Under the pieces are notes generated by a model. It worked only from the letters and a program-made list of their open reading frames with translations, made no database searches and had not been told where the DNA came from. Positions 42,848 to 56,394 of a stretch of 64,000 bases of DNA are shown here, piece by piece. Every line of letters begins with the position of its first letter. The first letter of the stretch is position 1. This DNA comes from Pseudo-nitzschia pungens (Eukaryota > Bacillariophyta > Bacillariophyceae > Bacillariales > Bacillariaceae): positions 1,337,001-1,401,000 of the forward strand of contig CM074758.1 in assembly GCA_037355855.1 (NCBI GenBank), given 5' to 3'. The translations under genes and the position numbers were made by a program.

Positions 42848-45800
42848 ATGACGTGCTTTGGCTTTCGAGGAGGACGGGGTAAAAATGAGAATGTTGTCAG
42901 AATGCTGTCGCTGTGTGCGTTGATTGGTTGTTGGGCAGTGCTGTCGGTACCCGCGACAGCATTTGTCCCGACGAAGAATGATTTCAATGTCGCGTCCAAT
43001 TCTCGCAGCAGTTCAGTATGGACGACTCAGTTCCGACAAACAATACCCACGAGGAGAGGTCGGCCATTGCAAGCAGAAGAAGAGAAAGAGAAGAAGATGC
43101 CGGCAGGTTTGCGACCAGACACTCAAATCGAATTTGGGTCAGGAATGGGTGTCGAAGAGGAGGATGACGACTACGACGAAGAAGAAAACGCATATCAGAG
43201 AAAACGCGACGAGATTATGAAGAAAGCTTTGGAAGAGCAGGACAAAGAATTCAAGGAAGAACGAAGACGCAAAGTCTGGGGAGAATTCGCTGACGCTAAA
43301 ACTGCTGAAGACATTGAAAGGGTGAAGCAAGATTTGAAGGAGAAAATCGACAAGGAAAATGAATACAAAGCGACTCTAGCCAAAAAACAGGGAGTTGACA
43401 TGGAGGTGTTAGAGGCACCCCAATCGGATGGAGGTTTTTTTGACGCTTCAAGTGGTGATTTGAATATTGCAGGATTTGGAGGAGGGAAAAAATGGTATGA
43501 CAACTTGGATGAGGACCTGAAACAAGAGTGGGCTGCGATGGGTGGTAATGATCGCAGCACCAGTGAAGACGGGGAAGACGCCGACAACGAAGACGAATCT
43601 TCTGCCATTGACGACACCGTCGCGATCGATGGGAAAATTGTGTCGCGCGATCGCCTGAAAGGTGTGAGAGTTGGAAGTGCTGGAGGATGGTCACTCGAAG
43701 TTTTCCCCGGTGACTTTGTTGTACACCGTAAATATGGTATCGGAAGATTCGAAAAGACTACAACGACACCGCGATTGAAGTTGACACGGGACGAAGTGAA
43801 AGCACGAGACGCAAGGAGGAAGGAAATCATAACGGAGAAATTGAGATCGGCAAAAGGAGGAGTGCCGCAGGAAATGATTCAAGAAATTCAAGCTCAATTC
43901 GGCACTGAGAAAGACACTGATCCCATTTCTAATCCACAAGTCACAGTCCTCGAAATAACTTATGCAGATGGTATTGTTCACGTCCCTGTTGATAGGGCAT
44001 ACCGATTGAGTCGTTATCGAGCCGGTGATGCCGCTGTGAAACCTAGACTTTCCAAAGTCAGAGGTGATCAATGGAGAAACGCACGCAAGAAAGTTGAGGC
44101 ATCGACTCTGGAGTTAGCGCAAGATGTTCTGGCGTTGTATGCTACGCGCGAGACGCTCCAACGTCAACCATTCAACCCTGACAATGAGCATAAGGTGAAA
44201 GAGTTTGAAAAAACGTTCAAATTTGAGCCTACCAAGGATCAGGCAAAATGTTTCGAAGAAGTAGAAAATGATATGGTGTGGAGATCTCGACCCATGGATC
44301 GCCTCATTTGTGGAGATGTCGGGTGAGTGCATTCGAAGTTGTCTATGTGATTTTTTTCCTGGAAATACTATTGTCGTCGTCACTGCTACATTTTGATTTA
44401 CTCATGCTGTGATTGTTCTCTTTCCATAAAGATTTGGTAAGACAGAAGTAGCAATTCGTGCCCTCTATCGCGCAGTCGCTAATGGGCGCCAAGCCGCTAT
44501 GCTTGCACCTACAGGTGTGTTGGCTTCACAGCACTACAAAAATATCTTGAATCGTGTCGGTGAAGAGTCCGGATTCAACCTCAAGGTCGGATTGTTGCGA
44601 GGCGGATTAAATCCAAAATCAAAAGCAGGCAAAGAAATGCGAAGCAAAATCAAAAATGGTGACTACGACATCATTGTCGGAACTCACGCTTTGCTTTCGA
44701 ACTCGATGAAATTTAAAGATTTGGGACTTCTTGTAGTCGACGAAGAACAACGATTTGGTGTCAAACAAAAGGAGCGTTTGAAACTTATTTGCGATGGAAT
44801 TGATGTGCTTACCCTAAGTGCAACCCCCATTCCAAGAACACTGCAAATGTCTTTGAGCGGTATCCGCGACACCTCAACTATCCGATCCCCACCACCGATG
44901 AGAAAATCAACCAAAACGTTTGTTCAAAGTTTCAACAAGGACATAGTTAAGCATGCGATTGCACAAGAGCTTGAACGCGGTGGTCAGGTGTTCTATGTGG
45001 TACCTCGTATTGCGCTATTGGACGAAGCCGAGGAAACAATCAGAGAGTGTTTTCCGGACATTAAAGTCATTCAAGCTCATGGTAGAATGGGTCGCAATGT
45101 AGCCGAAGATAATGTCAGTAAATTTGCCGAGGGAGGAATTGACATCTTACTTGCCACTACGGTTATCGAGAACGGTGTTGATATTCCTTCTGTGAACACG
45201 ATTATTATTCAGGATAGTCAAAACTTCGGTATGTCTACTTTGTACCAGCTTCGCGGTCGTGTCGGACGTTCTGATAAACAGGGCTACGCCTTCTTCCTTC
45301 ATAACGAGGATGCCATTACAGAGCAGTCTGTAATGAGGCTTCAAGCTATAGGGGAGCTGAATGAGCTGGGTAGCGGTTTCGATGTTGCGAATCGAGATTT
45401 AGAGATCCGTGGAGCTGGTTCTTTGTTGGGTACAGAACAAAGTGGAGCAGCAGCTAGGGTTGGTTTTGACTTGTATATGCGAATGCTCAAAAAATCGATT
45501 CGACAACTGAGAGGGCTCGACGTCCCTCATGTACCACGAACGAATGTTCGTCTCCCAAGGGGTCAAGGAAGTATGGAGATTAGAAAGAAGGACGAATCTG
45601 GTAAAATTATTGCGGTTCACGCTTTCCAAATACCCGAGGACTACATTGCTGACGAAAGTGAAAGAAAATTGGCCGAAACAGCAGTGAGACTGGCGGACAG
45701 TTCTAACACTTTGGTAGAACTAACGAACAAATGGAAGGGCGATTATGGACCCCTTCCAGCTGTTCTCCAAACAAAGCTCAAGACGATGCATCTTCATGCA

Positions 45801-46391
45801 TCCACCCGTCGCCTTGGCATAGATGTGATTGGCCTGGTGGAGAACGAAGAGGGAGAAATTGATTGCGTTATGCGTTCTACTGGACTTAGACCCAGGCACT
45901 GGGGAAAGATTTTGTCCCTACTTCCAAAAGGAATTTCTCCAAAAGGTCTAGACGTTATCTTCCCCTCACGTTTCACGCTTTCGGGAGAAGAAGAGGAAAT
46001 TGTAGGAGGAAAGAGAATCAATTTGAAGAAATTGTTGGAAGATTCTACCCTGGATGAAGATACCGACAAATGGGATGCTTTGGACGAAGAGGAAGTGGAG
46101 GCGATGAAAGAGATTGCCTCGGCGTATAATATCAAACGCATGGATGAAATCGATTTCGAAATGCACCCTCGATTTGTGATGAGAAACTTCGGTACTGGAA
46201 AACAGGCTGTGGATCGATTGCTCAAGGTTCTTTTGCCTATCGCCCGAACGGTGTATCAGCAGCAAGAAAAAGAAAAGGAAAATGCGAAAAATGCCGTAGA
46301 ACTTCGTGACAAAAGATTACTATTGGAGCAACGAAACAAAGAGAGTGAGGAGCGCGAGAACCAAAAGTTTTCCATGAACGGCATGATATAG
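42848..46391 (+). CDS. mfd: Plastid transcription-repair coupling factor (Mfd), short form (2 exons)
   Basis: Exon 1 is 42848-44322 and exon 2 is 44432-46391. The intron has GTGAGT...TAAAG, phase 2, and the joined protein has 1144 residues. The signal peptide ends at a textbook plastid motif, ATAF|VP. An acidic Glu/Lys-rich region (about 75-280) precedes the CarD-like RNA-polymerase-interacting domain (VFPGDFVVHRKYGIGRFE, about 284-385). The RecG/Mfd translocase follows: Walker A GDVGFGKTE spanning the splice, VVDEEQRFGVKQKE, TLSATPIPRTLQMSLSGIRD, and TTVIENGVDIPS with QLRGRVGRSD. A C-terminal domain related to Mfd D7 ends the protein. The UvrB-homology module that bacterial Mfd uses to recruit UvrA is not seen. 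The protein should displace stalled plastid-encoded RNA polymerase. Confidence 0.9.
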
Positions 46392-47843
46392 CTGCGTCAG
46401 GCAATAACTGCTAGTCCTCATAGATGTAACTTATATCGGAATTGCTATTATAATATGGAAACAAGATGCTCTGGCCCACCTTGAATATTAGTCAAAATTT
46501 AACAGGGATTGGACTTACCATTTCTTTCTTCTTGCAATGTTGAATATAGGTACTAGTATCGCTAAGAAACATAGACCTGTGTCTATTCTAGTAGTATAGG
46601 TACTAGTATCGCTAACAAACATAGACCTGTGTCTATTCTAGTAGTATAGGTACTAGTATCGCTAACAAACATAGACCTGTGTCTATTCTAGTAGTAGTAG
46701 ATGGATTAAACGATATCAATATTTTCAAGACCTTTCAGCATCTCCTCACAATGAATTTTTCTAGACGGCTTTCGCAACATTACCGGCGATGACATTGTTG
46801 ACATTTGATTCCAAAGAGTAATACAGCATCCTCCTTTACCAAAGATTCAGTGCCTTCCAATTAAGAACTATGGTGAAGGTACGTGGTATCGTTATTGAAT
46901 ACCAATTGTATAGCTTCCTTGTACGAAGACAACAAGAACAATACCCTCGTCATTCTGTCATCTACTAGTACGGTACCCGTCAAAAAGCTAAATGAAGCAA
47001 GTCCGTGACAGAATGCTGGCCTTTGGTGATAACTCTGCACATACACCATCTCTGTTCAAAGGAAAGAAAAGGGTCTCCTAGCGAACATTATACAAAGATT
47101 TATATTCACAATGAACTAATCAACTTTTTGGAATTTGCTGGCTACAAAAGGGCTAACTATGGGAGGCCAAAGCTATGCATGTAGGTCACCAATTGGAACG
47201 CGGGTTGTTGCAAACAGTCAGTTTATAATCTCAATGAAGAAGCTATAACTTGCGTTGAGGAGGTTCCCATTGCTTGGGGGAGGTATTTGGTCCAATAGTA
47301 AGGGAACAATCTGTCACAAAAAGTGCTTCATTTAGTTCAGCTTTTTGACGGGTAAGGTTTTACCGTACAATATTATTTTTTGTACTCGTAGTGCAGAACT
47401 CGTAATTTACCGTAACCTTACTCGTAGCCACGACTCGACTTTCTTGCACTTTCCCAGTCCGACAACTGAGCCGATCTAATGCGAAAGTGGGTCATCGTTA
47501 CTATCATTATCACGCAACATAACGGTATGCACTGCAAGTTCAAAATCAAGCTTCAGGTTTGTTGCTTTTGATGATGAGACAAATTGCAAACGCTTGAGAC
47601 GGCAGTGATATTAATGAGACTCAAACAAGGAGAAAAGATCTTGTATCAACGGATATACAATCAGGTTGAAGGTGTGGCAAAGATTCGATCAATAAGAGAC
47701 CACGAGATCCATTGTATCCACTGTTGACCGAATGACAAATTTGATTGCTGTTGGAGTACTATTGTTCCGAGTCTCGCTCTCCCTCCCTCCCTCTTTTCTG
47801 GATCTAGCGCATACATCATTAGCTGGGCCCTTAATTTCTAACA
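46392..47843. other. Intergenic region with tandem repeat
   Basis: 1.45 kb holding the 50-bp triplication at 46546-46695 and GTAACCTTAC at about 47412. No supported gene. Confidence 0.65.
46546..46695. repeat. 50-bp tandem repeat, three copies
   Basis: Three near-identical 50-bp units, each with the hairpin ATAGACCTGTGTCTAT and CTAGTAGT. Copy 1 has one substitution (AAGAAAC for AACAAAC). It begins 155 bp after the Mfd stop. Confidence 0.9.
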
Positions 47844-50800
47844 ATGAATTTTGTTAGTCAGTTGGAGGACTATCTCCGAGATTTGGGTGCCGAGGCGCGG
47901 AGAAAACATCCTGGTAAGTTCTTGATTTTTTTACGACGAATGGCATATTGATTGAGCATGGTAATGTTGGACCGTTGTACCTCGCACCTTCTTTATTGTG
48001 TGCTGAGTAATCTCACATCCACCTGTCTTTCGCGATGTCATTGGCGGTACCACATTCGTATGTTATCGATTACCAAAAAATGAAACCTGATTTGCAGGCG
48101 TTAAAGAGGCAAGCGAGAAGGCGATCCTGAAACTTCGAGCTTTGCAGAATCAATATGTCAGTGCTGTCAGAAAGGCATCGAGCAGCGGAGAGAAACATCC
48201 AGATACTCGATTGTTCAGGAGTTCTGACTTGCTTCATCCCTTTTTATTAGCCGCCAATTATCCGAATGCATCTCCGAAATTATTGGACACGAGCTTTAAA
48301 GCCATGAAAATGCTATTAGAGGCCGATGCGATATGTCCAGGAGATGGACTGAACATGGTGAGGGTGTGGATGATTCCAAGCTCAAGTCGTGGTCAGTTAT
48401 TCGACAACCAAAGACAATAACCATAGTTCGGGGGGTTTGACAGCAGCAACAGCAATGACAATAACGGGATCATCGAAAGACTCAAATAGAAAACAATCTA
48501 CAATGGCGAACGATGGTGGTTCAAACGCAAACTCAACGTCAGGATCATCGTCGTCATCCTGGTTTGGCAGTTATTTTTCTTCGGCGTCGTCAAACAACAC
48601 ATCAAATGGGAACATGACAACGAACTCAGTGGTGACCAAAACATCAGTTTCTTCCTCTCATGGGAATGCTGGTTCTGGCCATTTAAATGCCAAAGATTTA
48701 GATAAGATTGCGTTGGATATATTAAGTTGCTTGCTTCAACTTCTGGAACTGAAAGAACTACCCGTTTCCAAGGATCAATGGATACAGTCAGTGACACTAT
48801 GCTGTCTTCTTTACTTACCAATGCGACAAAATGTCCGCCAAGCTGCCCATTCGACTCTGCCACAAGTTTTGTCGCTACTGTTTCGTAATCAAGATGCCTC
48901 GAAGTTAAAAATGAAAACCTGGGACGATCTATTGGCCTGCGCCTTGGGAATAGGTGATGTACACTTGAAAAGTAGCAGCAACAGTCAGATGAGACGAAAA
49001 TCTGTATCTTCCTTTCATGGAGCTTTTAGTCAGTGCAGACTTGGAGACGGGGACGCGGCTCAGCCGCCTTCGCAATCATTGGCTCTTGAACTCATGACAA
49101 CTCTTCTTCCGGAGTCCTCCGACATCTTTAACGAAGTCGGTCAAAAAACGTTTGGTGTTATTGCCCAAGTGTTGCAAGATCAATCAAAAATTCATTCGAA
49201 TGCTTTGCCCATTGAAGTCTTGAAGGCATTGCAATTCACCCTTGTCGTTCTTCAAACGAAAGGTGCCGACTGGCCGGACGAGTGTCGAGAGTTGTTAAGC
49301 AGACTTGTCCAGCCAATATCCTTAGCCACAGAAGGAATACGGAAACAAGCCGACTTTGAAGATGGTTATAGTTACAAGGTACCCAATGAATCGAACACAA
49401 CTGGCAAATCTTTGTCTTCGGCTAGCAGTAAATACAACATCGAAACAATCCAGGGATTGCCAAAAACTGTTTTGTGGAAGGCTGCTCTCTCGTTAGAAAC
49501 GCTGAAAGCATTGATTCAAGATGAAAAGCTTGCAATAAGCTGTGGCTTCATGAGAATATCGCGAGTTCTTTGCTGGAAACTACCAGTGACTTTTGTACAA
49601 TCGGGGCAAGCTGTGAAGATCACATGAATATGTTGATAACTGCATCTTGTGAACAAGATCAACACAAATCGTTGGCAAATTCCGCAGAAGCCTTAGAGAG
49701 AATCGAGCGATGGCAAGATGGAAAATTCAATAACGATGTTTACATTTTGGGAAATGCGCTGTGGACTGGCTTCAATGCTCTGCTCATCATGATCGATCAT
49801 TTGGACGAATCTATCCTGGAACAAACATTTGCTCCCTCACTGTCGGTTTTACAGCACTATCTAAGAGATTTCCAGCGAGCAGTACTATTGTCGAAATGTC
49901 TTTAAAGGGTTACTCTTCGCTGGCAAAGGTATCCCTGGACACGACAATACTTCGAGGAGCATTGCTATCAAGTTTGTGTAAACTTTCTCTTCCTCAGTGG
50001 GGAAGAAAAGATGCATCCAGTTTGTTGAAAGACCACAATGCTGCTGCTTTGCTATGTTTATTGAATATCATACATCGTTACAGCGAACGAATCGGTACAG
50101 AGTGGTCGTTAATTTTACAGACATTTGACGAGTTATCAGTCCTGGCAATCGCATCCCCGGATCTGTCCAACAAGTTCTATGCAGGCGCCCTTAGTATTTC
50201 GGCAACATATTCACGGTTTGCTTCCTTTTCGACATGTCTCTCGGACCAGTCTCTTTCTCAATTTGTAGCGGGTATCAAAGAAGTTTCGGTTTCAGACATC
50301 CCACCATCCAGCATACCTGGCGTCTCGGGAGGGACCAATAGGAGAAATTTCGAGAAAAACAACACGTTTAGGTCACCAGAAAAAAGAGCTCCCATCGGCG
50401 GGAAGTTGATGAATATTGGGGCGAGAGCAATTGGGTGGAATTCCGACGGCAGTGCTATCGAGGAGGATATTCCTGTAGCTGATCGGACAAACAATCGATA
50501 CTATGATGACTTTCAACTTGAGTTCGACAATCGGCTTTCGTCATCAAGATATCCTATTCGAAGTCGACGGGTCCCATACTCAGTTTCATTGTTGGCTGAT
50601 GTTACCATGACCAATGTTTTTCGATATAACAGCTGTGGGGCAGATCTGTTACGTCAGCTGTGCTCGGTATCGTCAGAAGCGCCGTCATTCCGATCTTTCT
50701 TGATGGATCTGATAGTCCTCCTTACTGTTTCTCTCGTGATGGAAGATGAAGGTGGTATTCCTGCGCCATTTTTTGGCCCTGGAAAAATTCTTTATGAAGA

Positions 50801-53366
50801 ACCTCGCCAAAACCAGCTCTTGGCGATAGAAAAGATTGCTCTAGATGAATCGATGCGTGAAACTGTTTCCCACCTTGATCTACTCCAACCGCTTTGTGAA
50901 TATATCTCCAACGCAGATACTGCTGATGCTGCCGAGGCGGGTTTGAACGCATTATATTCTGTTCTTGAGAGTACCGGGCATAAATTGAGCGACGAATGTT
51001 GGATACAAATAGTCGATGCGATTGCATCTGTTCCTTCTGCAGAACATTTATCCGATGATTGGGCTGCTGCGTGTCAGGTTGGATTTCGGAGCCTAAAACT
51101 GATCATAGATGACTTTCTCGAAGAAGCTGCTCAATTGGCTAGGGCTGCACTTCTGGAATGTTGCTCAACATTTGGTAGCGCTCACCATGACATGAATACT
51201 TCTTTGACAGCGATCGGTCTCCTTTGGACTATCGCTGACCAAGATACAGGCACAGAGACAGTCGATCGAGCGCTTGCCAAACTTGTTCTTCTCTCCGGTG
51301 ATACAAGGCCTGAAGTCAGAAACTGCTCAGTCAATACCTTATTTTCATGCATTGTTGGTCGCGGTGCAAAATTCACAGGGAAACAATGGGAATCTTGCAT
51401 TTGCACGACAATCTTTGGCGTTTATGATACTGCCACATCAGATATAGGGAATGAAAGGGATGCAGCAAAACAACAAACAACAATAAGGAAATCACGATAC
51501 CAAGTTAATGTTCACCATTCACGGGACTCTGCAGACAAACAATGGGTTGCCACCCAAGCTCTAGTTTTGAAAGGAATGTGCCGATTACTGCGCAACTTTT
51601 TCGACCCTCTTTTAAGGACAACCGATGATGGACACGGGCCCAGTGACAAGGAAGACGAAGACACTCCATGGTTCGACGATGCCTGGAACAAAATTTTGGG
51701 GTGGGCATACGACGCGTCGACGCAGGCTGGCGGCAGAGACACCCTTGATCTACGAAGTTCAGGTATTGAATTGATGGTTTTGTGCAATCAGTTAGCATGT
51801 AGCGCGGGAATGCATGCCGCAATCACGCCAGCTAGGGTTGGTACAAATATGGAGGTTATCAACGGAGCACTACGGAGTGTTGGTAGTCCAGAAAGGTCTA
51901 ACAGCGAATCCATAGTAAAAGAGTCAAATTCTGCTGTCGTGGAAATGTGGCGGGAAAATCTATTTCTCGATGCTTTCGACGTTCTCGAGTTGTTTCGTGA
52001 TCACCTAGAAAGCGAATCATCAGCGAGCGCTATAGAGGGAGAATTACCAATCCTGGAGCCGACGCAAATCCAGGTTCTTACAAAGCTAGGAGGTGAACTA
52101 AACAAACTATATGAGTGTTGCAGAGAAAACGAATTCAGGGAGGACTTAGCACTTTCACGATATTCCACATTCGAGTCCTTGTTTGTGCCGGTTCTTGCGC
52201 CGGCTGGCGACAACGACGATATGGTAGTACGTTTCGTACGCGTCGTAACCAGTATAGCAAGAATAACTCACAGTGGCCCTGATGCTCGGTTTCTTTCGCA
52301 AGCACAGCGAGCTTGTATGGATATCCTGAAAGTGATGGCATGTTATGGTTCTCCGGAGGCGTTCTTTAACCTCACGGTGCTCGCGGGACCATCGTTCTAT
52401 GCCCAGAAGGAGTCCAGCGGAAAATGCAAAAAGGGGGTGGATATACTGAGCCACGAATCATCATGTGTGCTATTGGAAGGATTTACAAGCAAATCTTTAT
52501 CAGATCCCTGCAGACTTGTTGTTCTTGGTCGATTGCTCTCTATTTTTCTCATGGATAACCATGGAGTAGAACAGATGGATACGACGGGAAGTGCATATGA
52601 AATGTTAATCCCTGTCATGCAAGGTGGTTTGGAAAGTGCGAAGAAGCTCAGTGATTTCTCGGGGCAGCTATCGAACGCTCACACTGGCCTTTTGGATAAT
52701 CTCTGGGAACGTGTATGTTTATCACTCTCGCAAATGCTATCGCCAACACTTCTGGCGAGTTCTGAACAGGTTGAAATTCCGCATGCCTCCGATATCGTAC
52801 ACTTTGTGAAATCTGCATCCGAAAATGCTCCTGAAATTTACTCATCGGATCTTTGCGCGATCCTCTTCTCGGGAGCTTCGAGAAGTGTTGAAACCATTAA
52901 AAGCACCGCAAATGTTGACGACTTGCTTAATTTGCTTGCAGCTTGTCTCGCAGGTATATGCAAAATGAGACCCGACGACAAGTCGATGCACACTCTTACG
53001 GGGCAACTCCTCCAATCAGCTGTTGTATCCTTGGAGTCGGCCCCAAATGAGGTCGATTTGAATGTGAGATCCGCTCTAAAAGTGTGTGAAGTGTTGCAGT
53101 CTGTGAGCGGGGTTGAGGGGGTCACTATTGCTGTATTTTCCGAGCTATCGCAGCTGGTAAGCGCAGAGGAGAGATCCATGCGGCGCGCTGCTGGAGCGGC
53201 ACTCGCCAAAGCAAATATCAGTGGAGTTCTAAATGATTTGCAAAGTCGATGTAGATCCGCCGAGGAACGTGCAAGAAGAGCCGAAAACACTATTGTAGCA
53301 CTTGAAAAAGAAATCGCTGATATTCGGAAGAACGAGGCGGCAACAAACATGCTGCTGTTGGATTGA
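47844..53366 (+). CDS. MON2: MON2-like Golgi/endosome trafficking protein, three frame breaks
   Basis: Exon 1 is 47844-47913 (donor GTAAGT) and exon 2 starts at 48098 (acceptor TTTGCAG), in phase. The N-terminal DCB domain matches MON2: FVSQLEDYLRDLGAEARRKH, VKEASEKAILKLRALQ, LLHPFLLAANYPNASPKLLD. Three frame changes interrupt the gene: one extra base near TT 48374-48375, a missing base near 49541, and a missing base in the A run near 49863 (CTAAGAG). Past these, the last 3.5 kb is one open frame rich in helical repeats, as in MON2/Sec7-related proteins, ending in a coiled coil (RARRAENTIVALEKEIADI). Estimated length is 1,780 residues, close to human MON2. MON2 lacks a Sec7 domain and works with Dopey and a lipid flippase at the trans-Golgi. 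A Ser-rich insert (about 48410-48660) is not in animal MON2. Confidence 0.8.
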
Positions 53367-54346
53367 TCCTACTACCAGTATTGTTGTCCTCGCTGTAGAA
53401 CATAAGTCAATACTTGTTGTTTAGGCAAAATGAGGACCTTCCTTCTTTATTTGTGTGTTGGCAGACCTACCGGTATATACGAAGTAGTGCATCTCTAATA
53501 TGTGCATGCGTGTCCTTTACGAATCCTTCCTTGAGTTATTATCACTAAAATAACCCATTTGTGAGTGAATGGGATTTGGGTACTAACAACTGTCATGAAA
53601 CAATATTCAAAACCCACACTTCATCGAAGTTTAGTAGCAAATAAGAAATTGATAAAATGCTATTTTTCCAACCAATCAATCTTAATATTATGTATGCGGA
53701 AAAGCATCATATCTGAGCCAATTTTCAATATTTTGAATGAAACTTGAGCTTCTGATAGCTCACTGAAGTTGTGTTGTAACCAATCAACTGAAGGAGTGCC
53801 ATCAGTTGGGAAACACACGTGTACAAGATTAGAATTGCTGCACACGCTACATCAGATGAGACCAGCACCATGAGATGACCAACAAAGATGGTGGCAGCAA
53901 CCCATAGGGAGTGGTCCATCAATAATTTTTGAATAGAACATGACGAAGATGGCTTGTGCCAAAAACTTGAATACCGGTATATTGAAAACTATCATTCCTC
54001 CGACAGAATTTGTCAAGAGTCACCCAACTCTCCTGATCAACCACCATGACACCGAACTGATCAAATACCTTTCTATGTACGTCCTGCCAGCTATGACATT
54101 GATGCTGGAAATTTTCAGATCTATTTTCAGACTGAACCTCATGTTCACCAAAACGATCTGCGAATTTGCCCAGAGGTACTATTTATGTTCAACGTTTACT
54201 AAACAAGGATGGAAAAACAGAAGCAAGCTCCTAGAGACCAGACAGGGTGTGACAATGGTAGCAATGTAAGTTGCGACAAAAAATGTGTATGAAATAATCG
54301 AAAAATGATTCCAAAAGTCACGTGGTGGCATCGCAGACACGGTGGA
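53367..54346. other. Intergenic between convergent genes
   Basis: About 980 bp, A+T-rich. An ATG frame of 109 codons (53940-54269) and minus-strand frames (53660-53922) show no recognisable family. Fragments of a decayed gene are possible. Confidence 0.55.
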
Positions 54347-55566
54347 TCACTCGGACACCACACATTCTCGGACTTGAAAGAGAATGATATAGATGCCTTC
54401 CGCGTCAACATGCTTCATGATTTCAAATTCCAGTCCAGCCTTTTTGGCTCCGTCTAGAACCATTGCCAGTGTGACCGATGATCCCTGGCGTCTATCCGAA
54501 TGAGCCATCAGAAACACCGGCGGTGTGGCAGACACGGTATGTGTTGTTCCGGACACACCCTTTGTTCCTTGTTGCAACAGCGTCGATACTGTTTCAAACA
54601 GGGGATCAATCACGCGAGGAGCGTAGACGAGATCGGATCCAAATACCAGATCCACACCATCGGATACGGATTCGTGTTTGGGAAAGTGGCGGTCACAAAA
54701 CGCTCGGGTCGAATCCTTCCCCCACAAGAGTTGATGGCACGTGACAATATGGTGGCAGTTGGTTTGTGGTTGGTGGACCGATTTGTTCGCCAAGGCCTCT
54801 GGTGAATCGCTTTGCCGCGGTTTGCTGGTGTTGTCGGCCACATTGTCCCGAAGTTGAGCCAAGGTATCCGTGTCACCGTCTGTCAGATACAGGTGACTGC
54901 GAATGACTTCGTCGCCGGAGTCGGAGTGATAATCGCAATCCACAGACCCATTCGGTCCAGCTGCTAGAATATGGTGGAGCAGCAGTCCACAACGCCCCAA
55001 GCCTGATCCCAGTTCAACGGCACGAATTTGTCTGTTCTCACACAGTGGTTGTTTCCAAGTCCCGTGGTCCATAGATTTCTCCTCTTCGGGATTGGTTCCC
55101 GAATCGCAAGTAGGTTCCGTCACAGAACTCCCCCCCAGAACTTCACGGTAATTATCCATCAGATACTCGCACAGGTGATGGGAAGACGGCCACAAAGTGA
55201 GACCCGTCGAGTTCCATATTTGTTCCGATTCTGATGGGAAGCCCTTGAGCGTGAGAAGGAGGTCAGTTGGTAGTGCCATCCTTGTTCTGTGTGGATGGTA
55301 ACCGGTATTCGAACGAAAACTCGGCAGTCGGAGGCACCCGATCTTCTTGCTCGTCGTCGGCGCAGAGTTCGTCGTCATCGATTATCTCCTTTGAGTTGCG
55401 ATCCCATCGGATCCAGGCGTCGATCCAGGTAGTCTCCTTTTCCATAATTTCCGCGTCCTCTTTGGAAAGAAGGAGCAACGTCGTGTCCTAAATCAGTGGT
55501 GGATTCTATCGAGCACACTTCTTCCAGGTGAAACAAAACCTCGAAAAGATGCTGCGTGTATCGCAT
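54347..55566 (-). CDS. METTL21/FAM86-type protein methyltransferase, two frame breaks
   Basis: The C-terminal frame (55378-54347) holds the seven-strand methyltransferase core. It contains STGLTLWPSSHHLCEYL, SAM motif I AVELGSGLGRCGLLL, acidic post-I strand LYLTDGDTDTLAQLRDNV, LLWG, and motif DLVFGSDLVYAP. These define the Methyltransf_16 family of protein-lysine (or histidine) N-methyltransferases. The N-terminal part lies in two other frames. It starts at ATG 55566 (MRYTQHLFEVLFHLEEV) and moves +1 near AAA 55466-55468 (KEDAEIMEKETTWIDAWIRW, then EFSFEYRLP). It moves +1 again near TT 55267-55268 into DLLLTLKGFPSESEQ. Each step is explained by one extra base. The substrate is unknown. Confidence 0.75.
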
Positions 55567-56394
55567 GAAATTCTGTCGTGGTGATATGATGATCGGTGAT
55601 TACCGTTCGGTCCACTAGAGTGCATCAAGTCCTCTGAAATCGGTCCTACAGTTGTTAAGTAAAATCGTGGCATACCAGTAACTTACCGGATCGGTGGACA
55701 AACGATTTTTTCTGTTTTGGAGTTTAGTTTTGTGGAGGCGCGATCCAACGAATTTTATCTTCAAACCGATAATCGTGAAAGTATGGTCTGTCCTCTGTCC
55801 AGAAACGTGTATCAGTGGGGGGGGGGATATCTTCGGGGGTCATGATTTCAGACGAGTTTTGGTGTCCTGCAGGATTTAGTTCTGAACTACTGTAAGGAAC
55901 AGGTTAATGGGGTAACGGTCCGATAGAAGTTGTGACCCCCTCAAACGCCGCCAGCTGTTCAATCAATTCTGAATTCTTTTCGAATGGCGCACGCGCCGGA
56001 TCGAATTATCATCACCCAATCGAACAGAAGGAGAGAGACACGCAAGACAAGTGGCGTCACGCTATTTTTGCGCACAATAGAAGAAGAAAGAAATCCAAAG
56101 AAAGTCATCATCATCAAAGATCGCCCCGTGAGCAACTCCCTATGTAATCGCCTACGGTAAGTTACCAAGTCGGGTAAGATTACGAACCGTGCTTCGGTGC
56201 TTGCGGTCGAGAAAATCCCGAGATGACAACATTGAACAATCCTTGTCATTGAAAATTGAAAACTTAGGTCAATCCGTCTTCGCCTTTCCCAATATTAAAG
56301 TGAGAAAGACATCCTTGCAGTAACAAAGTCAATCCATTTACGAAGCAACTACCTCCGCTAACACAGTGAAAAGAAATTCCGCACAACAATTGCC
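55567..56394. promoter_or_regulatory. Divergent intergenic region
   Basis: About 830 bp between the methyltransferase and the double-ApaG gene ATGs. It includes a G-run (about 55820) and a GGTAAGATTACG motif near 56175. No TATA box is assigned. Confidence 0.45.

Noticed and set aside
53660..54269. Overlapping short frames on both strands between MON2 and the methyltransferase
   Set aside because: No family resemblance on either strand and in-frame stops break any longer reading; at most a decayed fragment.
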